Source: Halobacteriovoraceae bacterium (GTDB taxonomy: Bacteria; Bdellovibrionota; Bacteriovoracia; Bacteriovoracales; Bacteriovoracaceae). Taken from it: a DNA stretch of 64,000 nucleotides. Below, in pieces: positions 41,604-51,283 of this stretch. Position numbers and translations under genes: made by a program. The stretch's first letter is position 1, and each line of letters begins with the position of its first letter. The stretch spans positions 248,001 through 312,000 of the forward strand of contig PAMZ01000006.1 of the NCBI GenBank assembly GCA_002707495.1, written 5' to 3'. The notes under the pieces are model-generated. The model searched no databases. It was not told where the DNA came from and saw only the letters and a program-made list of their open reading frames with translations.

Positions 41604-44483
41604 CAACTTAATAAACTTTAAGACGGATCTTCCTTGTTCCACACAGTTTAAGACTAAACTGTCTACAAACTCACTTCCTAAGTTCGCTGGTAAAACGTAT
41701 GCGCAATTATCTGGTATTTCTATTGTAAATTTCAAAGGTCTGATAATCCCCTCAGTGGACGGAACTAAGGCATGCACTTGATTCCCATATAGCAATGTAG
41801 AGTTTACAAAAATTCCTGGTTTAATATCACCATTATCATTAACAACAACCGCTTCCATTGTTTCACTAAACTGTACACCAGGAAAAGAACTCTCTCTGTT
41901 TACCGGATAACGATAATGTTGATTATCATTACCAAAATAGTGAATCCAATAGCGTGACTCAAAGAATGAATGATAAATTCCTCCCATCTTATAGCCTCCA
42001 ATAAAGCCAAAGATTGGGTCTGAGTAGCCATCTGATTCGATTCTTTGTACATAAGTGTTCCCCGTTTCTTTATCAGTAAAAGCAAGTCTTCCACTGAGTC
42101 TATTGTTTAACTTAAAAGATACTAGTGAGTTCTCATCTGCCGTTTGTGGAATCACCTGGGGAAATGTTGCATTTCCACTAAGAATGAGTCCTGACTCAGA
42201 GTTATTAAGTGCTGCTATCGGATGTAATCGATAACTACCATCTCCTAGTAGTTGATAGCTGAAGTAACGTCGCTGATAAAATTCACCCACTGAAAGCAAG
42301 TACTCCATTGAGCCCATATTTTGTTGTGGCAATTTAAGAGGATTTTCTATTCTAATATTTTCCCAAGGCTGAATAGGGTCACCAAGATCATAAAGCTTTT
42401 CTCTAAGAGACTCTTCTCTTTGATAACTCATAAGAGTTCTCGGTGTTATTTCATAGATTTCTCCATCAAGGCTGGGAACTAAAGCATATCTCCTTACCGA
42501 TAATTCAGGTGCCACAAAATTTACAAATTCATTAGTATTATCTTCTTGAGGAAGGACTCCTTCCTGTCTTATAATTGGCACTAATATTTTTTCACCTGAA
42601 AGATTGTAACTAAGCCATTCAAAATTAATCATTCGTTTTTGAAAATTCAGGAGATTTCCTTCAGGGTTTAGAGGTGAACGTAGGTTCATGATTCGTCCAG
42701 AGTCTACAAACTTCATCCGATGGTGATTGAATAAAGGCGCTAGGTTCGAATCTCTATAATCCAAATAAAAAATATTATTATCACCAAGCTCTTGAACAAG
42801 AAGAAGATAGTCATCTCTACCGTCATCATTGTAGTCGCCTTTAATAACGTTAACGAGGTTTTCCTCCGCCCCAAGCGTGATAGTTTTTGTGATGGCCTCA
42901 GCCTCTGTTACCTGAATGATTCCAAAAGTAGGTAGTCTTCCACGTATCCTAAAGAAGTATTCCGGTAATAGTTTATTATTTGTTGCTGAGAATACGTAAC
43001 GTAAAAGCGAGAAACGTCTTCCTCCACGAGCCTGGAAGATATCTGAAGTTCTTACTCTATCCAGTTGAAACGTTTTCGCAGTAAAAGCATTTTCATCTAG
43101 AGAGAAACTTAAGTTGGCTTTGTAATGAAACTCTCTATTACCTTGTCCGATAGTAAAGTGAAAAGGCACTATACTGTTAGCTTGTATAGAATTAAACTTT
43201 CCAGAGATAGTAAATTCTACAGTTTGCCCAGATTGAGTATTTTGGCTTATTCCACTAGATTGGGACAGAGTAATTCGACTATCAGTAGATGCTCTTACCG
43301 AGACTGGCAGTCCTTGCCCAGAGAGAATATCGACTTTTAATTTATAGCTAAAACTTAGATCGTCAGAGTTTATGACAATTTGACTATTTTCCTTAAAGTT
43401 TGGTGTTAAACAAGGTGGCACTGAGCTAAGAAGAGCAGCTTTCGCATCGACTAGGCCTGCAAGAGTAAATTTTTCGTTTCTTTGATCAACTCTTCTTGTC
43501 GTACAAAGAAGCCTAGCCTTGAGGTCTAATAAGTTCTCTTGTGGATGATATAATTTTATCAAGGCTGCCACTGCGGTAACTAAAGGAGCTGCTTGAGAAG
43601 TTCCTTTCAGTTTTTCATATCCCATAATTCTAAGGTTTCTTGATTCTTGACTCGCCGGATAGGTACTTATAATACTCTCTCCAGGCGCAACAAGGTCAAC
43701 CGCTTGCCCAAAGTTAGAAAACTCAGAATAATCTCCTCTATTATCAACTGATCCAACACATATCACTCCTTCAAGACTACAAGGAAAAACAGGTATATCT
43801 TTTCTATTATTACCAGCGGCAACAATAACAGGGACCTGCGCATTATTAGCTTTTTCAATGGCGGATCTAAATCTCTCAGTGAGAACCAACTGAGGAAATC
43901 CAACTGACATATTGATAACATCAGCACCTTTATCTACCGCATACTCCACGGCTTCAGCAAAATAATCACTAACAAGCCTTCTATTGTAGGTAAAACTATC
44001 TGTCTGCTCACTAAGAACTTTTAAAGGCATTACCTTTACCTGACTAGGAGTTACTCCTTTGATTCCAATCGCATTATCATTGGCAACAATGAGTCCCGTA
44101 ACGTGAGTTCCATGGCCTCCATCATCTAAGACTGAAGCATTAGGATTTAGAAAATTCTTACCATAACAAGGATTATGCTCAGTGACTTCGCAGTCAGGAT
44201 CTTTCCAAAGCCTTCCCTGAAGATCTTCGTGTTCATAATCCACTCCTCTATCAATAACTGCAACGATTACTTCATTTGAGGGAGTAAGTGCGGAAACTTC
44301 TTGCGTTGTTGGAAGATTTAAGTCTAACCCAATAACTCCGGGTTGTTCTGGAAAACTTAGATCTGCTTCTCTAATAAAAATGCTTTGACCTTGATTATCT
44401 AGGTGCCATTGCCTCCCCTCTAAAGGATTAGCAAAGGCTGAAAATGAAACCAATAAACTCAAACTTAATAAAGAAAACTTCAT
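41598..44483 (-). CDS. Exported subtilisin-like serine protease (S8)
   Basis: The 961-residue protein has a signal peptide (MKFSLLSLSLLVSFSAFANP). An S8 catalytic domain follows with D78 (VIVAVIDRGVD), H124 (DGGHGTHVTG) and S296 (KLKGTSQAAP). There is little room for a propeptide, about 50 residues. The region after residue 350 is long and beta-rich. It has an FG-GAP or EF-hand-like segment GDYNDDGRDDYLLL, typical of extracellular calcium-binding repeats. Its ATG shares one base with the stop codon of the large upstream gene (TAATG), so the two are translationally coupled. The target is unknown; a predator could use it on prey proteins, which is inference only. Confidence 0.9.
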   Translation of the reverse strand: MKFSLLSLSLLVSFSAFANPLEGRQWHLDNQGQSIFIREADLSFPEQPGVIGLDLNLPTTQEVSALTPSNEVIVAVIDRGVDYEHEDLQGRLWKDPDCEVTEHNPCYGKNFLNPNASVLDDGGHGTHVTGLIVANDNAIGIKGVTPSQVKVMPLKVLSEQTDSFTYNRRLVSDYFAEAVEYAVDKGADVINMSVGFPQLVLTERFRSAIEKANNAQVPVIVAAGNNRKDIPVFPCSLEGVICVGSVDNRGDYSEFSNFGQAVDLVAPGESIISTYPASQESRNLRIMGYEKLKGTSQAAPLVTAVAALIKLYHPQENLLDLKARLLCTTRRVDQRNEKFTLAGLVDAKAALLSSVPPCLTPNFKENSQIVINSDDLSFSYKLKVDILSGQGLPVSVRASTDSRITLSQSSGISQNTQSGQTVEFTISGKFNSIQANSIVPFHFTIGQGNREFHYKANLSFSLDENAFTAKTFQLDRVRTSDIFQARGGRRFSLLRYVFSATNNKLLPEYFFRIRGRLPTFGIIQVTEAEAITKTITLGAEENLVNVIKGDYNDDGRDDYLLLVQELGDNNIFYLDYRDSNLAPLFNHHRMKFVDSGRIMNLRSPLNPEGNLLNFQKRMINFEWLSYNLSGEKILVPIIRQEGVLPQEDNTNEFVNFVAPELSVRRYALVPSLDGEIYEITPRTLMSYQREESLREKLYDLGDPIQPWENIRIENPLKLPQQNMGSMEYLLSVGEFYQRRYFSYQLLGDGSYRLHPIAALNNSESGLILSGNATFPQVIPQTADENSLVSFKLNNRLSGRLAFTDKETGNTYVQRIESDGYSDPIFGFIGGYKMGGIYHSFFESRYWIHYFGNDNQHYRYPVNRESSFPGVQFSETMEAVVVNDNGDIKPGIFVNSTLLYGNQVHALVPSTEGIIRPLKFTIEIPDNCAYVLPANLGSEFVDSLVLNCVEQGRSVLKFIKLD

Positions 44484-47400
44484 TATGGTCTCTCCCTTAG
44501 CCATTGGCCTGTGAATTCACCATTTTGAATTCCTACTCTTTGTTGAACTTTTCGAATCATCCCATAAGGATAGACGGGATGCCTTCTCCCAAAGCCACTC
44601 GACCTCATCGGATCATTAAGAATCTCAGAGTTTGCCCTAAAACCGTTTACTGCTCCTTCAAGATAGTAGTTGTCCTCACCTACAATTTCGACAAAATAGC
44701 TGAATGGCATGTCTTCAAACATATTTTTTGCCATCTTTAAATAGCATTCTGTTTGATCTTTAATATCTTCTTTTCTTGGACAACTATTTGCCTTGCTTAT
44801 GGCCGTTCTTAAACTTCCGCAAGTTGAAACATCCACACTTCGCCCGTCTCTATCTGTCCATCGATAATACTCAACTCTTTCTCGATGGCATCTTCGATCA
44901 GCATCAACATTTGTTGCAATAGCGATCATAGTGTTCTGACTGATACTTTTTAGCCTCTTCACACCTCTTTCATAGATATTAACTTTGGCGTGTATATCAT
45001 ATAGAAACAATCTGGAGATATCTTCTACCTCTTGAGGACTAAAAAGTGGCTTTTCAAAATCTTCATTTAGACTTAGAACTTTATCTCTGAGATCGCCCTG
45101 ATCTCGGCTCCATCCTTCGTAACGTTTTGCAAACGCCATATACTCTTTTTCTAATTCGCCATCAATAAGTTGTCCTTCGTAATCAGCCTCAAGAACACTT
45201 GCATGACCTTGGAAAGTCTCGTTAGGCCTTGCCCAGACATCATTTCTCCAGAGGATATTTTCAGCACCGTCGATTTGATTAAGACCATATTTAACTAAGT
45301 CTTTTGTAAAGGACTCCCAATTGACTCCTGATCTTCCATAGTCATGATGGGTGATATATTCCCCTTGAAGACCCGCAGTTGACTCAACATCATAATGGGT
45401 AAATCCTTTATTGCTTTGTCTTCTCCAAAAAAGAAAGGCAAACCGTGAGTAGCGATCTCGAAAACTAGCATCTACCTTGGCCGAAGGAGGCGTAATACCT
45501 TCCTCGGATAGCTCTTCTAAGACTTCTGAAGAGTTCGTTGTCAAAAGACTATGTAAACCTTCAATCCCTTCCATGAAGTTAGGATTATCTTCGGAGTCTG
45601 CATCGATATTAACAGTATGAGACTTTACACTGTACTCACCGCTAAGAACCCTATATTCAAACCGAATAATCGGTATTCTATTTTCTAGACTAATGGTAAA
45701 ATCACCACCAACTCCATATCCATTATCATCATAAATCTGAATCGTAGACTCATCTTTTCTAAGTATTTGAAGTCTTTTCACTCCAATATATTCTGCCCCA
45801 GCACTAATACCTACGACAAAACCTGAGGTCGTGATGGGAATTTTCGCGCCAGCACTAAAACTTGGAAGAATTTTCTCTTGAATGATTAAACTCTCACCCA
45901 CCCCTAGAGAATTATTAATATTATCAACCACTGAAGCTAGAAATTCGTCGTACTCTGGAGATGCTTCTCTACTAGGAAGATTCGCATTTGCCTCAGCTGC
46001 TTCGTGTAAATGACGTCTTAAATCATTTTTTAAAAGGCTTACTGCTAAGTTTCTATAGTCTTCTTTAAAAACATCGCGAAGACTGGTAAGTGGCTTTAAG
46101 TGAGTAAATGTTTTTAGATAAGTCGCAGATGCACTCAAGGTAACCGCATCTAGAACATCAACATTTTCAATCCCCATGATTGCTCCAAGGGAGAAAGCAT
46201 AACCAAAGGTATCAGCTAGCTGTACCAAGTTTTCAGTTCCAAGATAATTTCCAACTACCACATCCCTAGACAGGACTAAATTTCCACTAGCTAGTGGGGA
46301 GACCCAAGTACTAACGGGAAACTGTAAAAATTCACCCGTATTAACAAAATGCTCTAAACCACGATTGAACTCTTCTTCGGCCAGTCTGAGTCTAGCATCG
46401 TTTGGATTGAAGAGACTCAACTCCTGGTTGGCTCTCGCAACAAGTGAATCAATCCCAATACTTTGGAGAAGGGAATAAACATAATAATTGAAATCTTTAA
46501 AAGGACTGGTGGCATCACCAGCTGCAAACTCACTTGCAAAGCCATAATCGCGCCATTGCCTTTTAATAATTTTCCCACCGACTAAGTGAGGGATCTCTGA
46601 TATATCTGAATCATATCTCATAGGCCTGTGAGAGATTTCGAATAAGCTCATTAAGGCGTTAGTTCTTGCAATTAACTTTTCAATGACTAATGTTGCAACC
46701 GGATCGGGAAAATGAGACATTCTTACGACTTCTTCAATATCATCACGTCCAAGCTGACTCATTCTTTTTGCAATCCACCTTGCATCTTCATATGTAGTCG
46801 TTGCAAAATTATTATTAGAAAAAAAGTGAGGAAGAATAATTCGATCTGAGTTTTCCTCTCTTCCCACATTCCAAGAAAATTTATTCACACTTTCTTTTAG
46901 ATCCAATAGAGCGTAAGGAACGATGAGGGATCTAAGTTTTCTACTATTTAATGCTCCGCCAGGAACTCCAAACGCCGGGTTGTAGAGATTTGTATCTGTT
47001 ACTTCAACTGCTGCTACATCTCGAAGAGCGAGAGAAAGGCCTGCGTTTTCTTCTTCGATAATCCATCTTTTAGTTGTACCTTCAGCTTCTCTTCGAAGCT
47101 TTGTAATGAATAGCTCTTTTTCCTCTTCACTAGTAAAGGTAATCCTTACATTTTGAAGGTGTTTAATCGCAGGTACTACGTATCCCAATTTTCTAAGATA
47201 ATTTTTTCTTAAAAGAGTTGTATGTAATTTTTTATCAGCATAAAGAGTGACAACTTCTCTTGATTGAGTAAGGACGTTAAAACGAAATTCACCAGGCGCT
47301 GACCTAAGGCTTGCTTGAAAGCGAACAACGGCTCCGGTATCAATGGGCATTTCATCTTTTTGTTCGCTTAGTCTTTCTCCTAATTTATCTTCCCAAATAC

Positions 47401-47632
47401 CTCTTCTCAGTACTGTTGGCCTAAGTTCGGATAAATCGACTCCTTGTAGTGATAGTCTTCTTGCCTGCTCAGGTGAGAGCACGCTGCCTTGATGAACTAA
47501 ATCGTCCGCTGGCAAAGCAAATCCAGCTCTAGAGATTCTCGCAAAATTGGCATGTGAGTAAGGCATCAAGCATAGAAAGCACCCAAAAGTACTTAATAAC
47601 CTGACTAAATGTCGGCGTTTGATTTCAAGCAT
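44483..47632 (-). CDS. Large exported protein, partner of the subtilase, unknown function
   Basis: This protein has about 1049 residues. It begins with a basic region and a hydrophobic core (LEIKRRHLVRLLSTFGCFLCLMPYSHAN), a signal peptide cleaved near SHA. The mature protein has no domain I recognise. A central part has short beta-type segments (GGDFTISLENRIPIIRFEYRVLSGEYSV). Near the C-terminus a Cys-rich section holds at least four Cys (DRRCHRERV, STCGSLRT, NSCPRKED, ECYLKMA). The start is the ATG at 47632, ten bases after AGGAG, rather than a TTG at 47641. The stop overlaps the subtilase start, so the two genes almost certainly form one system. It could be a substrate, inhibitor, or carrier of the protease. 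Confidence 0.6.
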   Translation of the reverse strand: MLEIKRRHLVRLLSTFGCFLCLMPYSHANFARISRAGFALPADDLVHQGSVLSPEQARRLSLQGVDLSELRPTVLRRGIWEDKLGERLSEQKDEMPIDTGAVVRFQASLRSAPGEFRFNVLTQSREVVTLYADKKLHTTLLRKNYLRKLGYVVPAIKHLQNVRITFTSEEEKELFITKLRREAEGTTKRWIIEEENAGLSLALRDVAAVEVTDTNLYNPAFGVPGGALNSRKLRSLIVPYALLDLKESVNKFSWNVGREENSDRIILPHFFSNNNFATTTYEDARWIAKRMSQLGRDDIEEVVRMSHFPDPVATLVIEKLIARTNALMSLFEISHRPMRYDSDISEIPHLVGGKIIKRQWRDYGFASEFAAGDATSPFKDFNYYVYSLLQSIGIDSLVARANQELSLFNPNDARLRLAEEEFNRGLEHFVNTGEFLQFPVSTWVSPLASGNLVLSRDVVVGNYLGTENLVQLADTFGYAFSLGAIMGIENVDVLDAVTLSASATYLKTFTHLKPLTSLRDVFKEDYRNLAVSLLKNDLRRHLHEAAEANANLPSREASPEYDEFLASVVDNINNSLGVGESLIIQEKILPSFSAGAKIPITTSGFVVGISAGAEYIGVKRLQILRKDESTIQIYDDNGYGVGGDFTISLENRIPIIRFEYRVLSGEYSVKSHTVNIDADSEDNPNFMEGIEGLHSLLTTNSSEVLEELSEEGITPPSAKVDASFRDRYSRFAFLFWRRQSNKGFTHYDVESTAGLQGEYITHHDYGRSGVNWESFTKDLVKYGLNQIDGAENILWRNDVWARPNETFQGHASVLEADYEGQLIDGELEKEYMAFAKRYEGWSRDQGDLRDKVLSLNEDFEKPLFSPQEVEDISRLFLYDIHAKVNIYERGVKRLKSISQNTMIAIATNVDADRRCHRERVEYYRWTDRDGRSVDVSTCGSLRTAISKANSCPRKEDIKDQTECYLKMAKNMFEDMPFSYFVEIVGEDNYYLEGAVNGFRANSEILNDPMRSSGFGRRHPVYPYGMIRKVQQRVGIQNGEFTGQWLRERP

Positions 47633-47804
47633 GTATCCCAAGCTCCTAGGTTCTGCGTATCTCTATGACAGAATAATGCTTGGCGCAATAAATACCCAAC
47701 GTATTGAAAAATCTACATGCTGTCAGCTTTTTCTAAAGCTTATAATTTCAAGTGTTTAAGTGCTCAGAACCGACGAAACCTATTGTACTTGAGAGTGCTC
47801 GATT

Positions 47805-48800
47805 TTAATTAACTTCCCAGGTATTTCCAGACATCAAGAGCTCACTCATTTTCCCAGGACCCTTTTGGTCTTTTTGGGCCTTAATCTGTGAGAATAATTC
47901 TTCTTCATATATTGAAGCTTCAACTTGTTGGATAACCCCTAGAGGAATCGGTCCATTAGAGCCATCAAGATTGCATAGTAGGCTGGCAAGATTCTTATTG
48001 CTTGGATCATGAACAATCAAATCCTTATGATCAGGAGCTACCGTCTCAAAATCAAAACCATTTAAAGTAAGTCCTTTATCTTTGTCAGCTCCAAAAATCA
48101 AAGGCTCACCTTCCGTTACTCTCACTGTATTTTCATCACGGATCTTGCGGTCAGTAAAATCGTTATGAACCCCGTCATTAAAAATAATACAGTTTTGAAA
48201 GACTTCAATTAAACTCGTTCCTTTATGGGCTGCAGCTTTCATAAATACTTCCATCATATGTTTTGGATCTGTATCTATCGTTCTAGCGAAAAAACTGGCC
48301 CCAGATCCTAGCGCAAACTTTGCTGGAGAAAAAGGACGATCAAAAGATCCAAAAGGAGATGACTTCGTCGTTGTACCCGGCTGAGAGGTTGGACTATATT
48401 GCCCTTTTGTTAACCCATAGATCTCGTTATTAAAAAGAATAATATTAACATCTAAATTTCTTCTTAGAATATGCGCGAGATGATTCCCTCCAATAGATAA
48501 TCCATCTCCGTCACCGGTAATAATCCAAACCGAAAGATCAGGGTTTTGCAGTTTCACTCCGGAAGCAACAGCAGGTGCTCTTCCGTGTATTGAGTGCATT
48601 CCATAGGTACTTACATAATACGGAAACCTGGATGAACACCCAATACCTGACACCACACAGACTTCATGTGGAGGGACACCTATTTTGGCCATAGCAGACT
48701 GGGTTGCCGCTAGAATGGCATAATCACCGCAACCAGGACACCATTTAATCTCCTGATCACTCATAAATGATTTTTTCGTCAATTTAGGATTTTCAGTCAT
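47805..48800 (-). CDS. korB: 2-oxoacid:ferredoxin oxidoreductase, beta subunit
   Basis: The 331-residue protein is the TPP-binding beta subunit of a 2-oxoacid:acceptor oxidoreductase, most likely 2-oxoglutarate-specific. KWCPGCGDYAILAATQ supplies two of the Fe-S Cys, and a third is in SGIGCSSRFPYY. The TPP motif is GDGDGLSIGGNHLAHILRRN with ILFNNEIYGLTKGQ. The enzyme oxidises the 2-oxoacid to the acyl-CoA and reduces ferredoxin. It overlaps korA by four bases. The substrate assignment is by family, and pyruvate is an alternative. Confidence 0.9.
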   Translation of the reverse strand: MTENPKLTKKSFMSDQEIKWCPGCGDYAILAATQSAMAKIGVPPHEVCVVSGIGCSSRFPYYVSTYGMHSIHGRAPAVASGVKLQNPDLSVWIITGDGDGLSIGGNHLAHILRRNLDVNIILFNNEIYGLTKGQYSPTSQPGTTTKSSPFGSFDRPFSPAKFALGSGASFFARTIDTDPKHMMEVFMKAAAHKGTSLIEVFQNCIIFNDGVHNDFTDRKIRDENTVRVTEGEPLIFGADKDKGLTLNGFDFETVAPDHKDLIVHDPSNKNLASLLCNLDGSNGPIPLGVIQQVEASIYEEELFSQIKAQKDQKGPGKMSELLMSGNTWEVN

Positions 48801-50611
48801 ATCCTAGTCTCCAAAAGTTGATAGATTTCTCTTTCTTTGAAAGGCTTTCCTTGAACTTTATTGTATTGCCCAACATTCAACGAGAATTTAGAGTTCAAAT
48901 AGCCAGCTAATTGTCCCCGGTTAAGTTCACACACTGTAATTGACTCAAAAGAGCGAAGTAGCTCACCTAGGTTTTTAGGGAGTGGGTTTAAATATCTTAA
49001 GTGAATATGTGCAGTAGGTATTCCATCCGCATTTAAACTCTCAACAGCTTTTCTTAAGGAGCCATAGGTACCACCCCAAGAGACTAAACAATGTTTGGCC
49101 TGGGGATCACCTTCAACCGTCTGATCTGGAATATTATTTGAGACTCTCGTGACTTTCTCTTCTCTTACAGAAACCATCGCTTCATGATTTGAAGGATCAT
49201 AGGAGACATTTCCTGTGTTTTCTTCTTTTTCTAACCCACCTACCCGATGCATGAGCTTTTCAGTGCCAGGAATCGCCCAATCTCGAACAAGTGTTTGCGG
49301 ATCCCTTGCATAAGGAAGGAAATCGTCTTTAGGCTTTGCGATATTAACTTTTATTTTTGGAAAATCTTTCTCCAAATCTGGAAGCTTCCAAGGAGTCGAT
49401 CCATTAGCTATATATCCGTCACTTAAAAGCATAACGGGTGTCATATGTTCAATCGCTAGTCTAGAAGCCTCAAACGCCGTTTCAAAACAATCACTTGGTG
49501 ATTTAGCCGCTATCACAATAATGGGCGACTCCCCATTTCGACCATATAAGGCCATATTTAAATCAGACTGCTCTGTTTTAGTTGGAAGACCAGTAGAGGG
49601 ACCTCCTCTTTGAACATCTACAACCACCAAGGGAAGCTCCAACATCATAGCAAGATTTAGAGCCTCACTTTTAAGAGCTATTCCGGGCCCTGAGGAAGTC
49701 GTAAGTGCTAAAGCTCCCGCATAAGCTGCACCTACTGCAGAACTCATCGCCGCTATCTCATCCTCTGCTTGGAAGGTTTTTACTCCAAAATTTTTGTGAC
49801 GAGCCAGCTCGTGTAAAATATCTGAAGCAGGAGTAATTGGATATGAGCCCAAGAAAAGATCTCTTCCTGAGTTTTCAGCTGCATACATAAATCCCCATGC
49901 AAGAGCAGTATTCCCAGAGATTTGTCTATAAGTTCCAGCAACTATATTTGCGGGCTTTATCCTACAAGCTATGCCATTGACCTCAAGAGTGTCTGCAAAA
50001 TTATGTCCGGCTTTAAGGGCAAGGGCATTAGCCTCAGCGAGGATTTTATGATGACCAAATTTAATTTGAATCCATTCCAAGGTAGCTGACGGATCCCTAG
50101 AAAACATAAAATAAGTCATTCCAAGGGCATAAAAATTCTTACAACGAGCTTTCGACTTTGAGTCGAGATCCAAGTCTTTTAAAGCCTCTTTAGTTTGAGA
50201 GGTGATTTTCGCCCTAATTAATTGATATTCTTTTTCTAGTCTTGGAACTGGATCAGATTCATACCCAGCTTTTTTAAATCCAAGATCCGTAAAAGCATCT
50301 TCATTAACAATTATTGTCCCACCTTTTTTAACATCAGAAATATTCGCCTTTAATGCCGCGGGATTCATTGCGACTAAAACATCAGGCTCATCTCCGGGAG
50401 TGCTAATTTCAACTGCGCCAAAATGAATTTGAAATCCAGAAACTCCTGCTACAGTCCCCTGAGGTGCTCTAATCTCGGCGGGAAAGTCTGGAAATGTGGC
50501 CAAATCATTACCCATTTGTGCCGATGTATTTGAAAATTGAGTTCCGGTTAACTGCATTCCGTCACCTGAGTCACCGGAAAATCTAATTACTACGTGCTCT
50601 AAGTCTTTCAT
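48797..50611 (-). CDS. korA: 2-oxoacid:ferredoxin oxidoreductase, alpha subunit with fused gamma domain
   Basis: The 604-residue protein has the gamma (acyl-CoA) domain first (VIRFSGDSGDGMQLTGTQF, FPDFPAEIRAPQGTVAGVSGF). The alpha domain follows, with YPITPASDILHELA, FQAEDEIAAMSSAVGAAYAG and TTSSGPGIALKSEALNLA. This gamma-alpha fusion is normal for the KorA type seen in aerobes such as Mycobacterium. korB follows directly. The pair would supply succinyl-CoA and reduced ferredoxin in the TCA cycle. Confidence 0.92.
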   Translation of the reverse strand: MKDLEHVVIRFSGDSGDGMQLTGTQFSNTSAQMGNDLATFPDFPAEIRAPQGTVAGVSGFQIHFGAVEISTPGDEPDVLVAMNPAALKANISDVKKGGTIIVNEDAFTDLGFKKAGYESDPVPRLEKEYQLIRAKITSQTKEALKDLDLDSKSKARCKNFYALGMTYFMFSRDPSATLEWIQIKFGHHKILAEANALALKAGHNFADTLEVNGIACRIKPANIVAGTYRQISGNTALAWGFMYAAENSGRDLFLGSYPITPASDILHELARHKNFGVKTFQAEDEIAAMSSAVGAAYAGALALTTSSGPGIALKSEALNLAMMLELPLVVVDVQRGGPSTGLPTKTEQSDLNMALYGRNGESPIIVIAAKSPSDCFETAFEASRLAIEHMTPVMLLSDGYIANGSTPWKLPDLEKDFPKIKVNIAKPKDDFLPYARDPQTLVRDWAIPGTEKLMHRVGGLEKEENTGNVSYDPSNHEAMVSVREEKVTRVSNNIPDQTVEGDPQAKHCLVSWGGTYGSLRKAVESLNADGIPTAHIHLRYLNPLPKNLGELLRSFESITVCELNRGQLAGYLNSKFSLNVGQYNKVQGKPFKEREIYQLLETRI

Positions 50612-50654
50612 GGCGCCATAGTATCAAAGGCTTAAATACCTGTATATATGTAAA

Positions 50655-50972
50655 TTACTTAGATTTTCTAATGAGCTGGGTTAAGTAATCTCTGAGGATC
50701 GGTTGTACTTCTAATAGATTGGCATGATTTTCCAATTTTGCTTGCTCTTGGATATATAAAACAATTTCATGCAGTTTAAAACAATTGTAGCACGTTGCGA
50801 CACCTACTTGCTTATGACAATAATCCCTCACACCTCGAAAATCTTTTTTCTCAATTGAGTATTCTAAATCACTTAAATCTTCCAAACGGTTTTCAAAAAA
50901 TGTGGGAAGGTAATCTCTTATCTTTTCAGGAAGGTTTTCAAATTTATCTTCTTTTGAAAACTTAAACATCAC
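50655..50972 (-). CDS. HPt-domain protein, histidine phosphotransfer
   Basis: The 105-residue protein has the HPt pattern. The phospho-acceptor is probably H53 in DYCHKQVGVATCYNCFKLHEI, which aligns with the AHKLKGSA-type motif of the family. Three Cys lie close to it (C52, C61, C64), which is unusual. It would be a shuttle of a multistep phosphorelay. Its ATG overlaps the stop of the 104-residue gene by four bases (ATGA), and it is the last gene of the MscS-like operon. The relay partners (hybrid kinase or regulator) are not adjacent. Confidence 0.6.
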   Translation of the reverse strand: MMFKFSKEDKFENLPEKIRDYLPTFFENRLEDLSDLEYSIEKKDFRGVRDYCHKQVGVATCYNCFKLHEIVLYIQEQAKLENHANLLEVQPILRDYLTQLIRKSK

Positions 50973-51283
50973 TCATCATCCCTTTGATAGAAACTTTTTG
51001 AGTAAGCAATTTTCTTCAACTGACGTTGAATGATTTTCTCGGCAAGATCCAAAGAGACCTTATCAATCTCACCCAAGGCAAAGGCTTGATCTGAATGCTG
51101 TTGAGGAATATCAATTCTATAGAGAGCCTGCAAAAGGAAATCTAGGTCGGTGTTAATATAAAACTTAATCCTTTGCGCTAGTTTCTTTGTTAACATCTTT
51201 AGATATTCAGATTCGCTGTCAGGGAGGTTTTCCGAATTCGTAAGATTAAAATTTTGAGTTAAAATTTTCTCTAAGTCTTTCAT
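50969..51283 (-). CDS. Small protein of unknown function in the MscS-like operon
   Basis: The 104-residue protein is helical and charged with no signal peptide. It has no motif I recognise. It starts at an ATG that overlaps the stop of the MscS-like gene (ATGA), and its stop overlaps the HPt gene by four bases. The short length and position between a channel and a phosphotransfer protein suggest an adaptor, which is only inference. Confidence 0.5.
   Translation of the reverse strand: MKDLEKILTQNFNLTNSENLPDSESEYLKMLTKKLAQRIKFYINTDLDFLLQALYRIDIPQQHSDQAFALGEIDKVSLDLAEKIIQRQLKKIAYSKSFYQRDDE

Noticed and set aside
47725-47740. AGCTTT/AAAGCT hairpin as a terminator after the KorB gene
   Set aside because: It is weak, lacks a T-run and lies about 70 bases from the korB stop, upstream of the big gene.
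47757-47801. Direct repeat AGTGCTC upstream of the 1049-residue gene
   Set aside because: Seven bases in two copies is not above chance in this context, and no operator symmetry is seen.
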